This document shows, piece by piece, positions 8,477-17,062 of a DNA stretch of 64,000 nt. Below the pieces are notes generated by a model. The model worked only from the letters and a program-made list of their open reading frames with translations, was not told the origin of the DNA and did no database searches. This DNA is from Mycobacterium decipiens. GTDB taxonomy: Bacteria > Actinomycetota > Actinomycetes > Mycobacteriales > Mycobacteriaceae. Each line of letters begins with the position of its first letter. Within the stretch, counting starts at the first letter, position 1. The position numbers and the translations under genes were made by a program. The DNA lies in contig NZ_OY970459.1 in assembly GCF_963853665.1 (NCBI RefSeq), positions 3,348,001 through 3,412,000 of the forward strand, in the 5' to 3' direction.

Positions 8477-9409
8477 TCACAGACCTGTGTGCACGGGGTC
8501 AGGACCCGCACGGTCAGGAACCACAGGGTCCGGAAGCGCAGGGGCAGGCAGCACGGGGTCAGGATCGGCCGACTTTTCTGGCGGCGGAACCCCTTCCTGC
8601 ACGATTACCGGATCACCGACTTTGACCGTGTCGAAGTACCACTCGGCGTCGGCGGGGCTCAGGCTGATACAGCCATGGCTGATATTCTCAACCCCCATTG
8701 ATCGTGTCGCCCACGGAGCCGAATGCACATAGAGGCCACGGCTGGTGATACGGACGGCGTAATCCACCGGAAGCCGGTAACCATCGGGATCGTCGACGGG
8801 GATGCCGACGCTGCTCGAATCCATAATCACCGAGCGGTCTTTGGACAGGACGGTGTAGGAGCCGACCGGCGTCGGGAAATCCGCCCTCCCCATCGAGGCG
8901 GGGATCACCCCTTCTTCTCCAAAGTGAGGCCGGTGGTGCGGCGCTGGTAGTCGAGGCGGCGGTTCCGCCTGGACTCCGTCGATGGTCACGGTGAACGTGT
9001 GATTTGAGATATCGGCAACACCGATGACCTCTGCACCGGTTTTGAAGTCGGTGGACCGACCGCCCACCGACAGCGCCACCGTGCTGTGCGCCGGCCAGTA
9101 TCGGTCCGGAACCCACTGCACGACGTCGTTGTCGAGCCACTGATACTTGCCGGTCATCGTGGGTGCGGATTTGACGTCAACGGCGCGTTCGGCCGCGTGC
9201 CGGTCGGCTGAGTTGGTTATGGGCGCTCTGAACGTCACCACCACGGGGTGCGCGACACCCACTACCTCGCCCCGCGTGGGTAGGACCGATGCGATGGCAA
9301 AGTAGCCCTGCGACCGGCTCAGCGCTGCCAGACGCACGTCACCTGGCCCCGCGACCACTGTCGCAGCGATCCCGATCACCACCAGAACAGACCGAACACC
9401 TGCTCGCAT
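8477..9409 (-). CDS. L,D-transpeptidase (YkuD), mycobacterial Ldt
   Basis: Peptidoglycan cross-linking enzyme that forms 3-3 links through a catalytic cysteine. From ATG 9409 it has 310 residues: a hydrophobic N-terminal export segment (VRSVLVVIGIAATVVAG), an Ig-like domain (about residues 35-135), then the YkuD domain with the SHGCISLS active site (Cys247) and the upstream histidine in GLYVHSAPWAT. The C-terminal tail is a P/D/A-rich repeat (PDPVLPAPALPDPVVPD), unusual in length, possibly a wall-spanning spacer. The longer frame to 9514 lacks an export signal at its start. It should act in the periplasmic space. Confidence 0.9.
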   Translation of the reverse strand: MRAGVRSVLVVIGIAATVVAGPGDVRLAALSRSQGYFAIASVLPTRGEVVGVAHPVVVTFRAPITNSADRHAAERAVDVKSAPTMTGKYQWLDNDVVQWVPDRYWPAHSTVALSVGGRSTDFKTGAEVIGVADISNHTFTVTIDGVQAEPPPRLPAPHHRPHFGEEGVIPASMGRADFPTPVGSYTVLSKDRSVIMDSSSVGIPVDDPDGYRLPVDYAVRITSRGLYVHSAPWATRSMGVENISHGCISLSPADAEWYFDTVKVGDPVIVQEGVPPPEKSADPDPVLPAPALPDPVVPDRAGPDPVHTGL

Positions 9410-9850
9410 CGCCTCTATCACCCTCTGAGATGGCCAAACTGTCGTTGTCGTGTCGACGATGTTAGGGGTGCCATGGCGGGCGGGTGTGCAAGCGCGCGCC
9501 GGCGGCGTGATCAAGTCTTTGACAAGATTTGGTCACAGCTAGCCAATACCGCGGATGTTCTCCCCACCGCTTCACGACGTGAACGCCGCAGCCGTGATCA
9601 GCGCGCAAAATCGTTGCGCCCCTGCGATTCCTGCTGGCAAGTGCCGTTTCGAACATCGGCGGGCTCCCGAATCGGCGCAACGTGGCCAACGCGCAGCGAC
9701 GCGGCGCCTGCGTCCATGCACTCGCGGCACCAAGGCCTGATGTGCGTCGAGGGACGAAGTCAACCGAAGACGAAGCAGCTGTCAAGCATCAGCCGAAACA
9801 CCGCATTTTCGTACCGCCTCGTTCAGTTCCGGCAGAATTTCAACTCGATC
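9410..9850. other. 441-bp intergenic region without recognisable gene
   Basis: Upstream of the L,D-transpeptidase and downstream of the small secreted protein gene. Short open frames exist on both strands, but none has a signal peptide, a good ribosome site or familiar motifs. The upstream controls of the transpeptidase must lie near 9410-9480. Confidence 0.4.
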
Positions 9851-10183
9851 TCACGCGGCCCCGCCACAAGAGCCAGGAGGAGCTAGTGGTGGCACGGGAC
9901 CACCGTCATGAAGGACACACGACAAGGTAAGTGTCGTACCAACAAACGGCGCTGGTACCCGCACTTGATGCCAATAGCTACCGTCCGGGTATTTGATTCC
10001 GTCACAATATCCCCACCCGGTAATGCCACCGAATCCACCACCAGGGCAATACCCCATCGCACTATTCGGCATGTACGGGTCCTGTCCGGGAGGTGGCGCG
10101 GGTTCGGCGTTGGCGGAAACCGTAGAAAATTCAACTGCCATAATTACTGTACCGATTGTGGCGGCAATACTTTCCTTGTGCAT
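9851..10183 (-). CDS. Small secreted protein with CDG-type cysteine motif
   Basis: From ATG 10183, 110 residues. It has an N-terminal signal peptide (MHKESIAATIGTVIMAVEF... with likely cleavage near SANAEP). The mature part is small and rich in G/P/Y/W, with GYCPGGGFGG and WGYCDGIKYPDGSYWHQ, plus later cysteines, so two disulfides are possible. Similar short secreted mycobacterial proteins carry a CDGxxYPDGxxWH pattern; their role is not known to me. It sits alone between the PE_PGRS gene and the gap upstream of the transpeptidase gene, on the same strand as both. Confidence 0.72.
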   Translation of the reverse strand: MHKESIAATIGTVIMAVEFSTVSANAEPAPPPGQDPYMPNSAMGYCPGGGFGGITGWGYCDGIKYPDGSYWHQVRVPAPFVGTTLTLSCVLHDGGPVPPLAPPGSCGGAA

Positions 10184-10277
10184 TTTCGCACCACCTGAAT
10201 TCATTCGTGCGGGGAAAATTTTGAGCGGTCTGCACCCGGTGCAGGAACGCGCGCGGCGGGCCGTCCATCGGCCGAGT

Positions 10278-11645
10278 TCATGCTGGCGTCACCCCGCTTG
10301 CTCCGATCGGGCCGAAAAGGAGTAACCCACCGAAACCACCGGGGCCGCCAACGCCCGGGGTCGCCCCGATGCCGCCATGGCCGCCGGCGCCGCCGAGGCC
10401 GAAGAGGATGCCACCGTAGCCGCCCTGACTGCCGTTACCCCCGAACGCCAAGTCGGCCGCGCCGTAGCCATTGCCGCCCGCGCCGCCGAGGCCGAAGAAA
10501 ATGCCGCCGATGCCGCCGATGCCGCCGGTACCGCCACGGCCACCGGCATCGGCAGCCCCGCCGTCGCCGCCGGCACCGCCGATCCCGAAGTAGGCACCGC
10601 TGTCGCCGCCGAATCCGCCGACCCCGCCGGTGCCGCCGCCGGTGTTGGCGCCGCCCGCCCCACCGTGGCCGCCGAGGCCGAAGAACAGGCCCTCGGCGTA
10701 GCCGCCCTGACCGCCCTGGCCGCCGATGTTGTTGAGACCGACGGCGGTCCCGCCGGTACCACCGTCGGCCCCGATGCCGATGAGGTTGAAGAGGATGCTG
10801 CCGCTGCCCCCGAGCCCACCGATGCCTGCGATCCCAATGTTGCTGGTGGCCGCCCCGCCGGCGCCGCCGACGCCGCCCATGCCGTAGAGCAGGCCGGTGC
10901 CGTAGCCGCCGGCGCCGCCCCAGCCGGCAACGACGTTGCTGGTCCCGCCGGCCCCTCCGGCGCCGCCGTAGCCGAACACGATCCCGCCGTCCCCGCCGAA
11001 GCCGCCGTCGCCGGCGATGCCATTGGGACAGGCCCCGCCGGTCCCGCCGATGCCGCCGTGGCCAAGAAGTCCGGCGGCGTGGCCGCCGTTGCCGCCGTTG
11101 CCGGCGAAGCCGTTGTCAATGGCCCCGCCGGTTCCGCCGACGCCGCCGTTGCCGAACAAGAACCCGCCGCTCCCACCGTTCCCACCGGTTTGGCCGGGTG
11201 CGCCCGACCCGCCGTTCCCGCCATTGCCCCACAACACCCCCCCGTTCTGGCCGTTGGCGCCGGTTCCCGGGGTACCGTCGGCACCGTCGCCGACGAGCGG
11301 ACGCCCCAGCACCGCCTCGAAGGGTGAGTTCACTATGTTGAGTAGTTCCTGCACAGAACTGGCATTGGCGGCCTCGGCAATGGCGTAGGAGTTCGCACCC
11401 GAATTCAGAAGCTGGACAAACTGCTGATGAAATGCCGCCGCCTGAGCGCTGATCGCCTGGTAGGCCTGCCCGTGCACGCCGAACATCCTCGCGACGGCCG
11501 CGGACACTTCATCGCCGGCCGCGGCCGGCACGGTCGTCGTCGGGGCCGCCGCCGCCGCATTGGCCGCCCTGATGCTGGAAGCGACATTCGCCAGATCCGA
11601 AGCCGCCGCCGTCACATATTCCGGTGCCGCGATTACGAACAACAT
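10278..11645 (-). CDS. PE_PGRS family protein
   Basis: From ATG 11645 (MLFVIAAPEYV), 455 residues. Residues 1-95 are the PE domain. A short GRPLIG-like linker (GRPLVGDGADG) follows, and from about residue 145 the protein is made of GGxGG repeats (GNGGNGGSG, GGAGGAGG) broken by LLFG/ILFNLIG-type inserts. It ends in LFGPIGASGVTPA with no separate C-terminal domain. It is expected at the cell surface after type VII export. The repeats make the DNA strongly GC-skewed (gccgccg runs on the plus strand). Confidence 0.95.
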   Translation of the reverse strand: MLFVIAAPEYVTAAASDLANVASSIRAANAAAAAPTTTVPAAAGDEVSAAVARMFGVHGQAYQAISAQAAAFHQQFVQLLNSGANSYAIAEAANASSVQELLNIVNSPFEAVLGRPLVGDGADGTPGTGANGQNGGVLWGNGGNGGSGAPGQTGGNGGSGGFLFGNGGVGGTGGAIDNGFAGNGGNGGHAAGLLGHGGIGGTGGACPNGIAGDGGFGGDGGIVFGYGGAGGAGGTSNVVAGWGGAGGYGTGLLYGMGGVGGAGGAATSNIGIAGIGGLGGSGSILFNLIGIGADGGTGGTAVGLNNIGGQGGQGGYAEGLFFGLGGHGGAGGANTGGGTGGVGGFGGDSGAYFGIGGAGGDGGAADAGGRGGTGGIGGIGGIFFGLGGAGGNGYGAADLAFGGNGSQGGYGGILFGLGGAGGHGGIGATPGVGGPGGFGGLLLFGPIGASGVTPA

Positions 11646-12034
11646 CCCGACCTCCGAACGACCCGGCGACCGTCCGAGAAACCACCGAGTAGCAAATTTT
11701 ATCGCCCCAGTTGACACGTCGTCATGCGGCGGAGCTATGCGCAGGCCAAATTCATATCAGGGCCATAGAGCGGACCTGAGCCATCGACCCGGTGGCAATG
11801 TTCGTGGCGAGCGACCCGCGCCGGTGGCCGACCTCCTGCCGCGCGGCCATCGCGAGCCTCCAGCGCTGCGACGAGCCATTCAAGGTGGCGCAGGCCTTGG
11901 CAGAGGGCGCATCGCACGCCGCATTGTCGGTGATGGTAGGCCGTGGCCGGCTGAAACGCCTTGCCCATGGTGTCTCCCGGGTGCCGCAGGCCGCCCCGCG
12001 TCACAGGCGATCCTTGGTTCTCTATCGTGATCAG
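11646..12034. other. Upstream region of PE_PGRS, no supported gene
   Basis: About 390 bp between the PE_PGRS start and the small ORF at 12035. A minus frame over 11735-12004 contains LRHLEWLVAALEARDG and two cysteine pairs, and a plus frame over 11792-12100 is also open. Neither has a clear ribosome site. Probably regulatory or decayed. Confidence 0.3.
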
Positions 12035-12133
12035 TCACCGTTTGCTCACCGCTTTGGTCGCCGTTTGGTTGAGGAGATCGGCCACCACCTTTTCCTCTAA
12101 CCCCTTGTGTTTGAACTCTTCTGATGCACACAT
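12035..12133 (-). CDS. Possible 32-residue small protein
   Basis: ATG at 12133 is preceded on the minus strand by GGGAAGGGAG, a strong Shine-Dalgarno match about 6 bp upstream. The product is short, charged and helical (EEFKHKGLEEKVVADLLNQ) and ends in KAVSKR. I do not recognise it. It is divergent from the nuclease gene at 12459. It could be a real small protein or the intact start of a truncated gene. Confidence 0.4.
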   Translation of the reverse strand: MCASEEFKHKGLEEKVVADLLNQTATKAVSKR

Positions 12134-12458
12134 CGACACTCCCTTCCCGGAAGTTGCGCCAATGCCGCAGGGTGGCAGTTCCGCGAAAATCCGCTGACCC
12201 GGCGCTTGACTTTGGTCCTCGAACACACTGTGGCGGAGGTACTTTCGATGGGATTGTGGTGCGAAGGTGAATCCAATGCCGACCCCGGTCTTGATCGGAG
12301 CTACGGGACCTTCAGATCGTTCCTCGGGAAGGTGCGCCCACTTTCGCCCCGCCGCACCGAGGTTCATCCCCACGTTCTGCTCACGGAGGGCGTATCTTGT
12401 CTTCGATCGAGTCTGCCCAGTCGTTGACTGGGCAGCTTGCTGGGGGGAGATAGTCGGT
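12134..12458. other. Divergent intergenic region upstream of the nuclease gene
   Basis: The nuclease frame stays open upstream to 12267, but that extension (PTPVLIGATGPSD...) has no signal peptide or ribosome site, so I treat it as non-coding. The region should hold the promoters of both the 32-residue ORF and the nuclease operon. I see no clear palindrome. Confidence 0.35.
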
Positions 12459-13481
12459 ATGCGATATGCGGGAGCGTTGATCGCTGCGGTGATGCAGGCC
12501 TGCGCTGCTGGGCTTGGTGGTGTCCCATTGGCGGTGGCCGCCCCCGCCATCCGAGCCACGTTGACAACCAATGTTGTTGAAGGGCCCCTCACCTCGGCGC
12601 CTACGCCGCAGGAGGGACAGACAGCGGCAGCGACCACTATGCCGTCTCAGTGCGGTAGCGGCTCGTCCCGCACCACCATCTGCGTCGGCCAGCAGTTGAC
12701 CGTGCAAACCATCGATGAGCAAGCCAAAGTGCTCAGTTCGGCGGTGTATCAGCGGAACTACGCAGTACAGCTAGACCCGAGGTCATTAGCGATCAAAGTC
12801 GATGTGAGCCTGCGGCAGCTGACAACGACCGGCACACCGGTTGGCACACTCAAGATGACATTTGCCCCGGCGACCGCGCCTGAGGACTCGCAAGACATCG
12901 TGGTGCCTATCGCAGCAGACACCAAATCGCCATCGATCCGGTCCGTCGACCTCACCGGTAAGCCCGACACACAGCAAGTCCATCTGCATGTGGTATCGAC
13001 TTTCACTGCGCCAAACGGCAAGCCGGTCAAGATCGGCACCACAACCTTTGCATCCACCTACCGCTGCGACAATCAATTCACGTCAAAACCGGGTTGTGTC
13101 AACACTTCCTACACCCCGACGATCACCAGCCTGGTTGGCCTGGGAGACCTCACCAAAAATATCCGAACCGGCCAATCCCATGGACTGCCCGGCGCGCCCG
13201 GAACCACACCACTAACCCGACTCGCCGATAAGCAGGCCATAAAAAGGAACCGCGAGGCCGCGTGCGGCACTGCGCGTACGCGCGAACTCGGACCACGACC
13301 ATTGAGTATCAGGAACCCCAGCTGTGACGAGTACCCGTTCGCCAGCACCTACCAAGGCGGAGCCCACACCAGCATCGCCTGGGTATCTGTCGAGGAAAAC
13401 AGCCGCGGGGGTGGCAACCTCAGTCAGTTCTACCAAGATAACCATGTCCTTGATGGTGATGCGTACTTTGTGAAGGTCTAG
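12459..13481 (+). CDS. Secreted NucA/NucB-type deoxyribonuclease
   Basis: From ATG 12459, 340 residues, with GGGGGGAGA 8 bp upstream as ribosome site. A signal peptide (MRYAGALIAAVMQACAAGL..., cleavage near AVAAP) is followed by a beta-rich domain of about 180 residues with a few cysteines (SQCGSG, TICVG, YRCDNQ, PGCVN). The C-terminal domain (about 225-340) carries the NucA/NucB signature CDEYPFAST (Cys289) and then VEENSRGGG and LSQFYQDNHVLDGD. In this family the Asp of DEYPFA and the Glu of the EN motif are catalytic, as I recall. It ends 5 bp before a ComJ/Nin-like gene, so this looks like a nuclease with its own inhibitor. Likely role: extracellular DNA degradation or a toxin. Family confidence is high; role is inferred. 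Confidence 0.82.
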   Translation: MRYAGALIAAVMQACAAGLGGVPLAVAAPAIRATLTTNVVEGPLTSAPTPQEGQTAAATTMPSQCGSGSSRTTICVGQQLTVQTIDEQAKVLSSAVYQRNYAVQLDPRSLAIKVDVSLRQLTTTGTPVGTLKMTFAPATAPEDSQDIVVPIAADTKSPSIRSVDLTGKPDTQQVHLHVVSTFTAPNGKPVKIGTTTFASTYRCDNQFTSKPGCVNTSYTPTITSLVGLGDLTKNIRTGQSHGLPGAPGTTPLTRLADKQAIKRNREAACGTARTRELGPRPLSIRNPSCDEYPFASTYQGGAHTSIAWVSVEENSRGGGNLSQFYQDNHVLDGDAYFVKV

Positions 13482-13486
13482 CAGCC

Positions 13487-14053
13487 ATGATCGAGGCCGA
13501 ATACTACGGAGCGATCGACCCTTGGTACGGGCAGTTTTGGCTTATCGGATTGGGTGACCTGGCATTTGAGGGTGATCTCAAAAAGTGGGTCTGGGCTGGG
13601 AGAAAGCCTGGCGATGCACTCGGTTTGGTGGGGACAACCCCGGGGGCCGTAGCCTTCCTCTGCTCGAGCGACCTGCACCGAGTAGGGCTGCGGCTATGTA
13701 CCCATCTCAGCCCGGTGCCCGCGGATCGTGAACAGTGGGAATCGATCGGGGAAGTATCGGTCACCTTCGACACTCCCCCCAGGCTCACGAACCCAGAGGA
13801 TTTTGAACCGGACGAAACGTTGCGGTGTTTGCGCATCCCCGCAGGTACATATCGGGTGCGGGCTGCTGCCCGAGGTGGTGACGCCATTCGGAAACACCAG
13901 AATCAAGAAAACCATGACATGAACTGCCCGCCCCTAGACATCCGTGACCGGACGGCTCCTAGCGATCTGATTGAGCAACTACGTATCGACCTGTGGCCCA
14001 CTACCGGGATCGAAGAACCTAGCACGCTCAAACCACCTCCGGCCGTGCAGTAG
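13487..14053 (+). CDS. Putative ComJ/Nin-like nuclease inhibitor (immunity protein)
   Basis: 188 residues, no signal peptide, starting 5 bp after the nuclease stop. The N-terminal about 130 residues have the layout of Bacillus ComJ (Nin), the inhibitor of NucA: an aromatic strand with YGQFWLIGLGD, a tryptophan-rich loop (KKWVWAG), a strand pair (GLRLCTHLS), W-x-SIGEVSVTF and the late LRIPAGTYRVRAAARGG, comparable to ComJ LPKGDYQL. This comparison is from memory, not an alignment. The C-terminal about 50 residues (proline- and acid-rich) are extra. It should remain cytoplasmic and protect the producer from unexported nuclease. Alternative: an unrelated immunity family. Confidence 0.6.
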   Translation: MIEAEYYGAIDPWYGQFWLIGLGDLAFEGDLKKWVWAGRKPGDALGLVGTTPGAVAFLCSSDLHRVGLRLCTHLSPVPADREQWESIGEVSVTFDTPPRLTNPEDFEPDETLRCLRIPAGTYRVRAAARGGDAIRKHQNQENHDMNCPPLDIRDRTAPSDLIEQLRIDLWPTTGIEEPSTLKPPPAVQ

Positions 14054-14129
14054 CCGGCCGTGGTGTGGCTTACCCACGATCGACCAACGGCCAAAAATCG
14101 CTCCCGGTCGCGGCGCTGAGATGCGGCGC

Positions 14130-15143
14130 TCACGTTCGACGAAGTGGCCGATCAACCAGCACTCGCTGTCCGTCTCGCCACTGAACGACGCGAATTTGGT
14201 GACCGGTTTGCACGCCAGTGATCGGGTCGACACGAAACCGACCGAACAAGGTAGTGGTATCGAGTCGTTGTGCAGCCGCTAGGACCGGCACGGATTCAAC
14301 AGTGCCGGCTTCCTTCACGCAGCGCTGCCAAACGACACCCGCGGCGAACGCCGCAGCAGCCGGATAAGGCGGCTCAGTACCGTTGGCATCCCGATAACAC
14401 TGGCTGAACCACGCGCTGCCGGGTCCGTCCGCGGGATGGTCTATCCCGTCGAACCACTGGCACGGTCCGTAAAGCCGCTCAACAAGATCCCCGATGGCGT
14501 GCCGGAGTTCATCGACCCCCGCCGCGACCAATCCAACTGCACGCCAACGGCGTCCGCTGTCCCACTGTGCGATGGCGACATCATCGTCGAAAGAGCCGGC
14601 CGTCAACAGCACATCGCCCGCCGGAACCTGCGCCAGCACGTCTCTCGCCCGGCCTGGCCGAAAAGTGACCGACCGCCACCGGAGACCGAGCTGCCGCGCC
14701 GTCATCACCGCGCCTTCGGCCGCCTCGCGGCCGAATCCCGTATCACTGTGCATCATCACTACCTCCGACCCCTCATTAAGGCCCTCGGCGACAAGGGTTT
14801 CGAGGATTGCGGCGAGATAGTGGTAAGCGGGAGACTCCACGTTGACCACACGCGGATATGCCGGCCGAGCCAGCCGGAGGGTAGCGCCGCCGTGGTTCCA
14901 GACAACCCCTTCGCTAGCGGCCACGGCAGCAAGTGCGGGCCCCGAACCGTAGGGCCCGAACACCACGTCGGGCCGGCTAGCCTCGGCGGCCCGTATCGCG
15001 GACGCCGCGGAAGGGTACGCGTCGATGACCTCCAGGCTTACTTCCGAATGGTCGGCCCAGAGAGCAAGGGCGCTTGCCCCTGCTTTCCCAAATCTGGCAA
15101 GCGGCCCGGACAGAGGGGTAACCAGGACGGCGCGAGCTGCCAT
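14130..15143 (-). CDS. Periplasmic-binding-fold (type I, LIV-like) protein, no obvious export signal
   Basis: From ATG 15143, 337 residues; the frame is open to 15239. The sequence follows branched-chain-amino-acid-type binding proteins: an early TPLSGPLARFGKAG, then DVVFGPYGSGPALAA (the GPxxS/G ligand loop), NHGGATLRLARPAYPRVVNVESP, and a C-terminal FGRFRVDPITGVQTGH. No signal peptide or lipobox is visible in either start version and no ABC permease is adjacent. It may be a cytosolic sensor or a binding protein that lost its export signal. It is divergent from the acyl-CoA ligase gene. Confidence 0.68.
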   Translation of the reverse strand: MAARAVLVTPLSGPLARFGKAGASALALWADHSEVSLEVIDAYPSAASAIRAAEASRPDVVFGPYGSGPALAAVAASEGVVWNHGGATLRLARPAYPRVVNVESPAYHYLAAILETLVAEGLNEGSEVVMMHSDTGFGREAAEGAVMTARQLGLRWRSVTFRPGRARDVLAQVPAGDVLLTAGSFDDDVAIAQWDSGRRWRAVGLVAAGVDELRHAIGDLVERLYGPCQWFDGIDHPADGPGSAWFSQCYRDANGTEPPYPAAAAFAAGVVWQRCVKEAGTVESVPVLAAAQRLDTTTLFGRFRVDPITGVQTGHQIRVVQWRDGQRVLVDRPLRRT

Positions 15144-15427
15144 GCCCACAACATAAGCGAGTCGAACAACCGCCCGACTCTCCGGGGATGACGGCGGGCC
15201 ATCGGCCGCGGCGGGATCGTGGCGCGCCGATATCAGCAAACTCGTAGCGGGGCTTTATGCCGCAAATCACGGCCGGCAGCACGACCCATGATGCCCAGCA
15301 CCAGCGCGGCGATCGCGAACCCGCTGACCGGACGCCACGGTTGGGTATAGGGCAAGGCCACGCCAGCGAACGTCGCGCGGTGCGCGTCCAGGTGGCACGC
15401 CCAGTCGCCAGGGCTATACTGCACGAA

Positions 15428-17062
15428 ATGCGCCGTGCCAGTTCCAAATTCGAGCAGGACCTCGACAAGACCCCGGCAAACTTCGTGCCGTTGACTCCGC
15501 TGTCGTTCATCGAGCGCGCTGCAGCCGTCTATCCGCACCGCCTGTCGGTGGTCTACAACGCACAGCGCTACACGTGGCAGGAAACGTACGCCCGGGCGCG
15601 GCGCCTCGCGTCGGCGCTGTCGCGGTGCGGAGTCGGCGTTGGCGACACCGTGGCGGTGATGCTGCCCAATACGCCGCCCATGTACGAGGCGCATTTCGGT
15701 GTTCCGATGTGCGGCGCGGTGCTCAACGCCCTCAACACGCGGCTCGATCCGCAAGCCGTCGCGTTCATGCTCGAGCACGGCGAAGCCAAGCTGCTGATCA
15801 CGGACACGGAGTTCTCCCCCGTGATCGACAAGGTCAAACCGTCAATTCCGGTGATCGACGTTGAGGACACCGAGTTGCAGGGCGGCACGCGGCTGGGCGA
15901 CATGGAGTATGAAGCCTTCCTGGCGACCGGGGATCCCGAATTCGAGTGGCGCTGGCCGGAAGACGAATGGGAGGCGATCTCCCTCAACTACACGTCGGGT
16001 ACCACCGGCAATCCGAAGGGGGTCGTCTACCACCACCGCGGCGCGTACCTCAACGCCGTGTGCAACATCGTCACCTGGAGCATGCCGCAGCATTCGGTCT
16101 ACCTGTGGACGCTGCCGATGTTCCATTGCAACGGCTGGACCTTCCCCTGGACGATGGCGGCCAACGCCGGGACGAACGTCTGCCTGCGCAAGGTCGACGC
16201 GCAGAAGATCTTCGAGCTGATCAAGGCGGAGAAGGTGACGCACTACTGCGGCGCACCGATCGTGCACTCTATGCTGATCAACGCCCCCGAGGAGCTTAGG
16301 CAGGGCATCGATCACAAGGTGCACGCCATGGTCGCCGCCGCACCGCCGCCGGCGGCGATGATCGAGGGTATGGAACGGCTGGGATTCGACATCACGCATG
16401 TCTACGGCCTGACCGAGGTCTACGGGCCGGCGGCGGTCTGCGCCAAAAATGAGGCGTGGGAGTCGCTCGACGTCTCCGAGCGCGCGCGGCTCAACGGCCG
16501 ACAGGGCGTGCGCTACCTGATGGAGGACGGGCTGGCGGTGATGAACCCGCAGACAATGCAGCCGGTGCCCGCCGACGGCGAGACCATGGGCGAGATCATG
16601 TTTCGCGGCAACATCACCATGAAGGGCTACCTGAAGAACGCGGAGGCGACGCGTGAGGCGTTCAGCGGCGGCTGGTTCCACTCCGGCGACCTGGCGGTGC
16701 GGCAGCCCGACGGCTACGTCAAGATCAAGGACCGGTCCAAGGACATCATCATCTCGGGTGGCGAGAATATCTCGTCGCTCGAGGTTGAGGACGTGCTTTA
16801 CCGTCATCCCGCGGTGCTGGCCGCGGCAGTCGTGGCGATGCCCGACGAGAAGTGGGGTGAAACACCCTGCGCCTTCGTGGAAACCAGGCCCGACGCACAG
16901 CTGACCGACAAAGAGATCATCGAGTTCTGTCGGCGGCATCTAGCCCCGTTCAAGGCGCCGCGCGCGGTGGTGTTCGGCGAGCTCCCGAAGACCTCGACCG
17001 GAAAGATCCAGAAGGTCGTGCTGCGCGAGAAGGCGAAATCCACGACGGCGATCCAGACATGA
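15428..17062 (+). CDS. Acyl-CoA synthetase (AMP-forming, FadD-like)
   Basis: From ATG 15428, 544 residues. It activates a carboxylic acid through an acyl-adenylate. Motifs: the phosphate loop YTSGTTGNPKG (about residue 185), HVYGLTEVYGP, GWFHSGDLAV, the hinge KDRSKDIIISGGENIS, and the C-terminal lysine region PKTSTGKIQK. It resembles medium-chain or dicarboxylate ligases more than long-chain FadDs. Its stop overlaps the start of the enoyl-CoA hydratase gene (ATGA), so the two act in one degradative step series. The actual acid is unknown. The upstream in-frame extension to 15257 lacks motifs. Confidence 0.9.
   Translation: MRRASSKFEQDLDKTPANFVPLTPLSFIERAAAVYPHRLSVVYNAQRYTWQETYARARRLASALSRCGVGVGDTVAVMLPNTPPMYEAHFGVPMCGAVLNALNTRLDPQAVAFMLEHGEAKLLITDTEFSPVIDKVKPSIPVIDVEDTELQGGTRLGDMEYEAFLATGDPEFEWRWPEDEWEAISLNYTSGTTGNPKGVVYHHRGAYLNAVCNIVTWSMPQHSVYLWTLPMFHCNGWTFPWTMAANAGTNVCLRKVDAQKIFELIKAEKVTHYCGAPIVHSMLINAPEELRQGIDHKVHAMVAAAPPPAAMIEGMERLGFDITHVYGLTEVYGPAAVCAKNEAWESLDVSERARLNGRQGVRYLMEDGLAVMNPQTMQPVPADGETMGEIMFRGNITMKGYLKNAEATREAFSGGWFHSGDLAVRQPDGYVKIKDRSKDIIISGGENISSLEVEDVLYRHPAVLAAAVVAMPDEKWGETPCAFVETRPDAQLTDKEIIEFCRRHLAPFKAPRAVVFGELPKTSTGKIQKVVLREKAKSTTAIQT

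Noticed and set aside
10280..11388. Long plus-strand open frames over the PE_PGRS gene
   Set aside because: They are antisense shadows of the glycine repeats (A/P/R-only composition) with no ribosome site.
15842..16939. 365-residue minus-strand frame over the acyl-CoA ligase
   Set aside because: Low-complexity H/R/D composition typical of an antisense shadow; the ligase motifs on the plus strand are complete.
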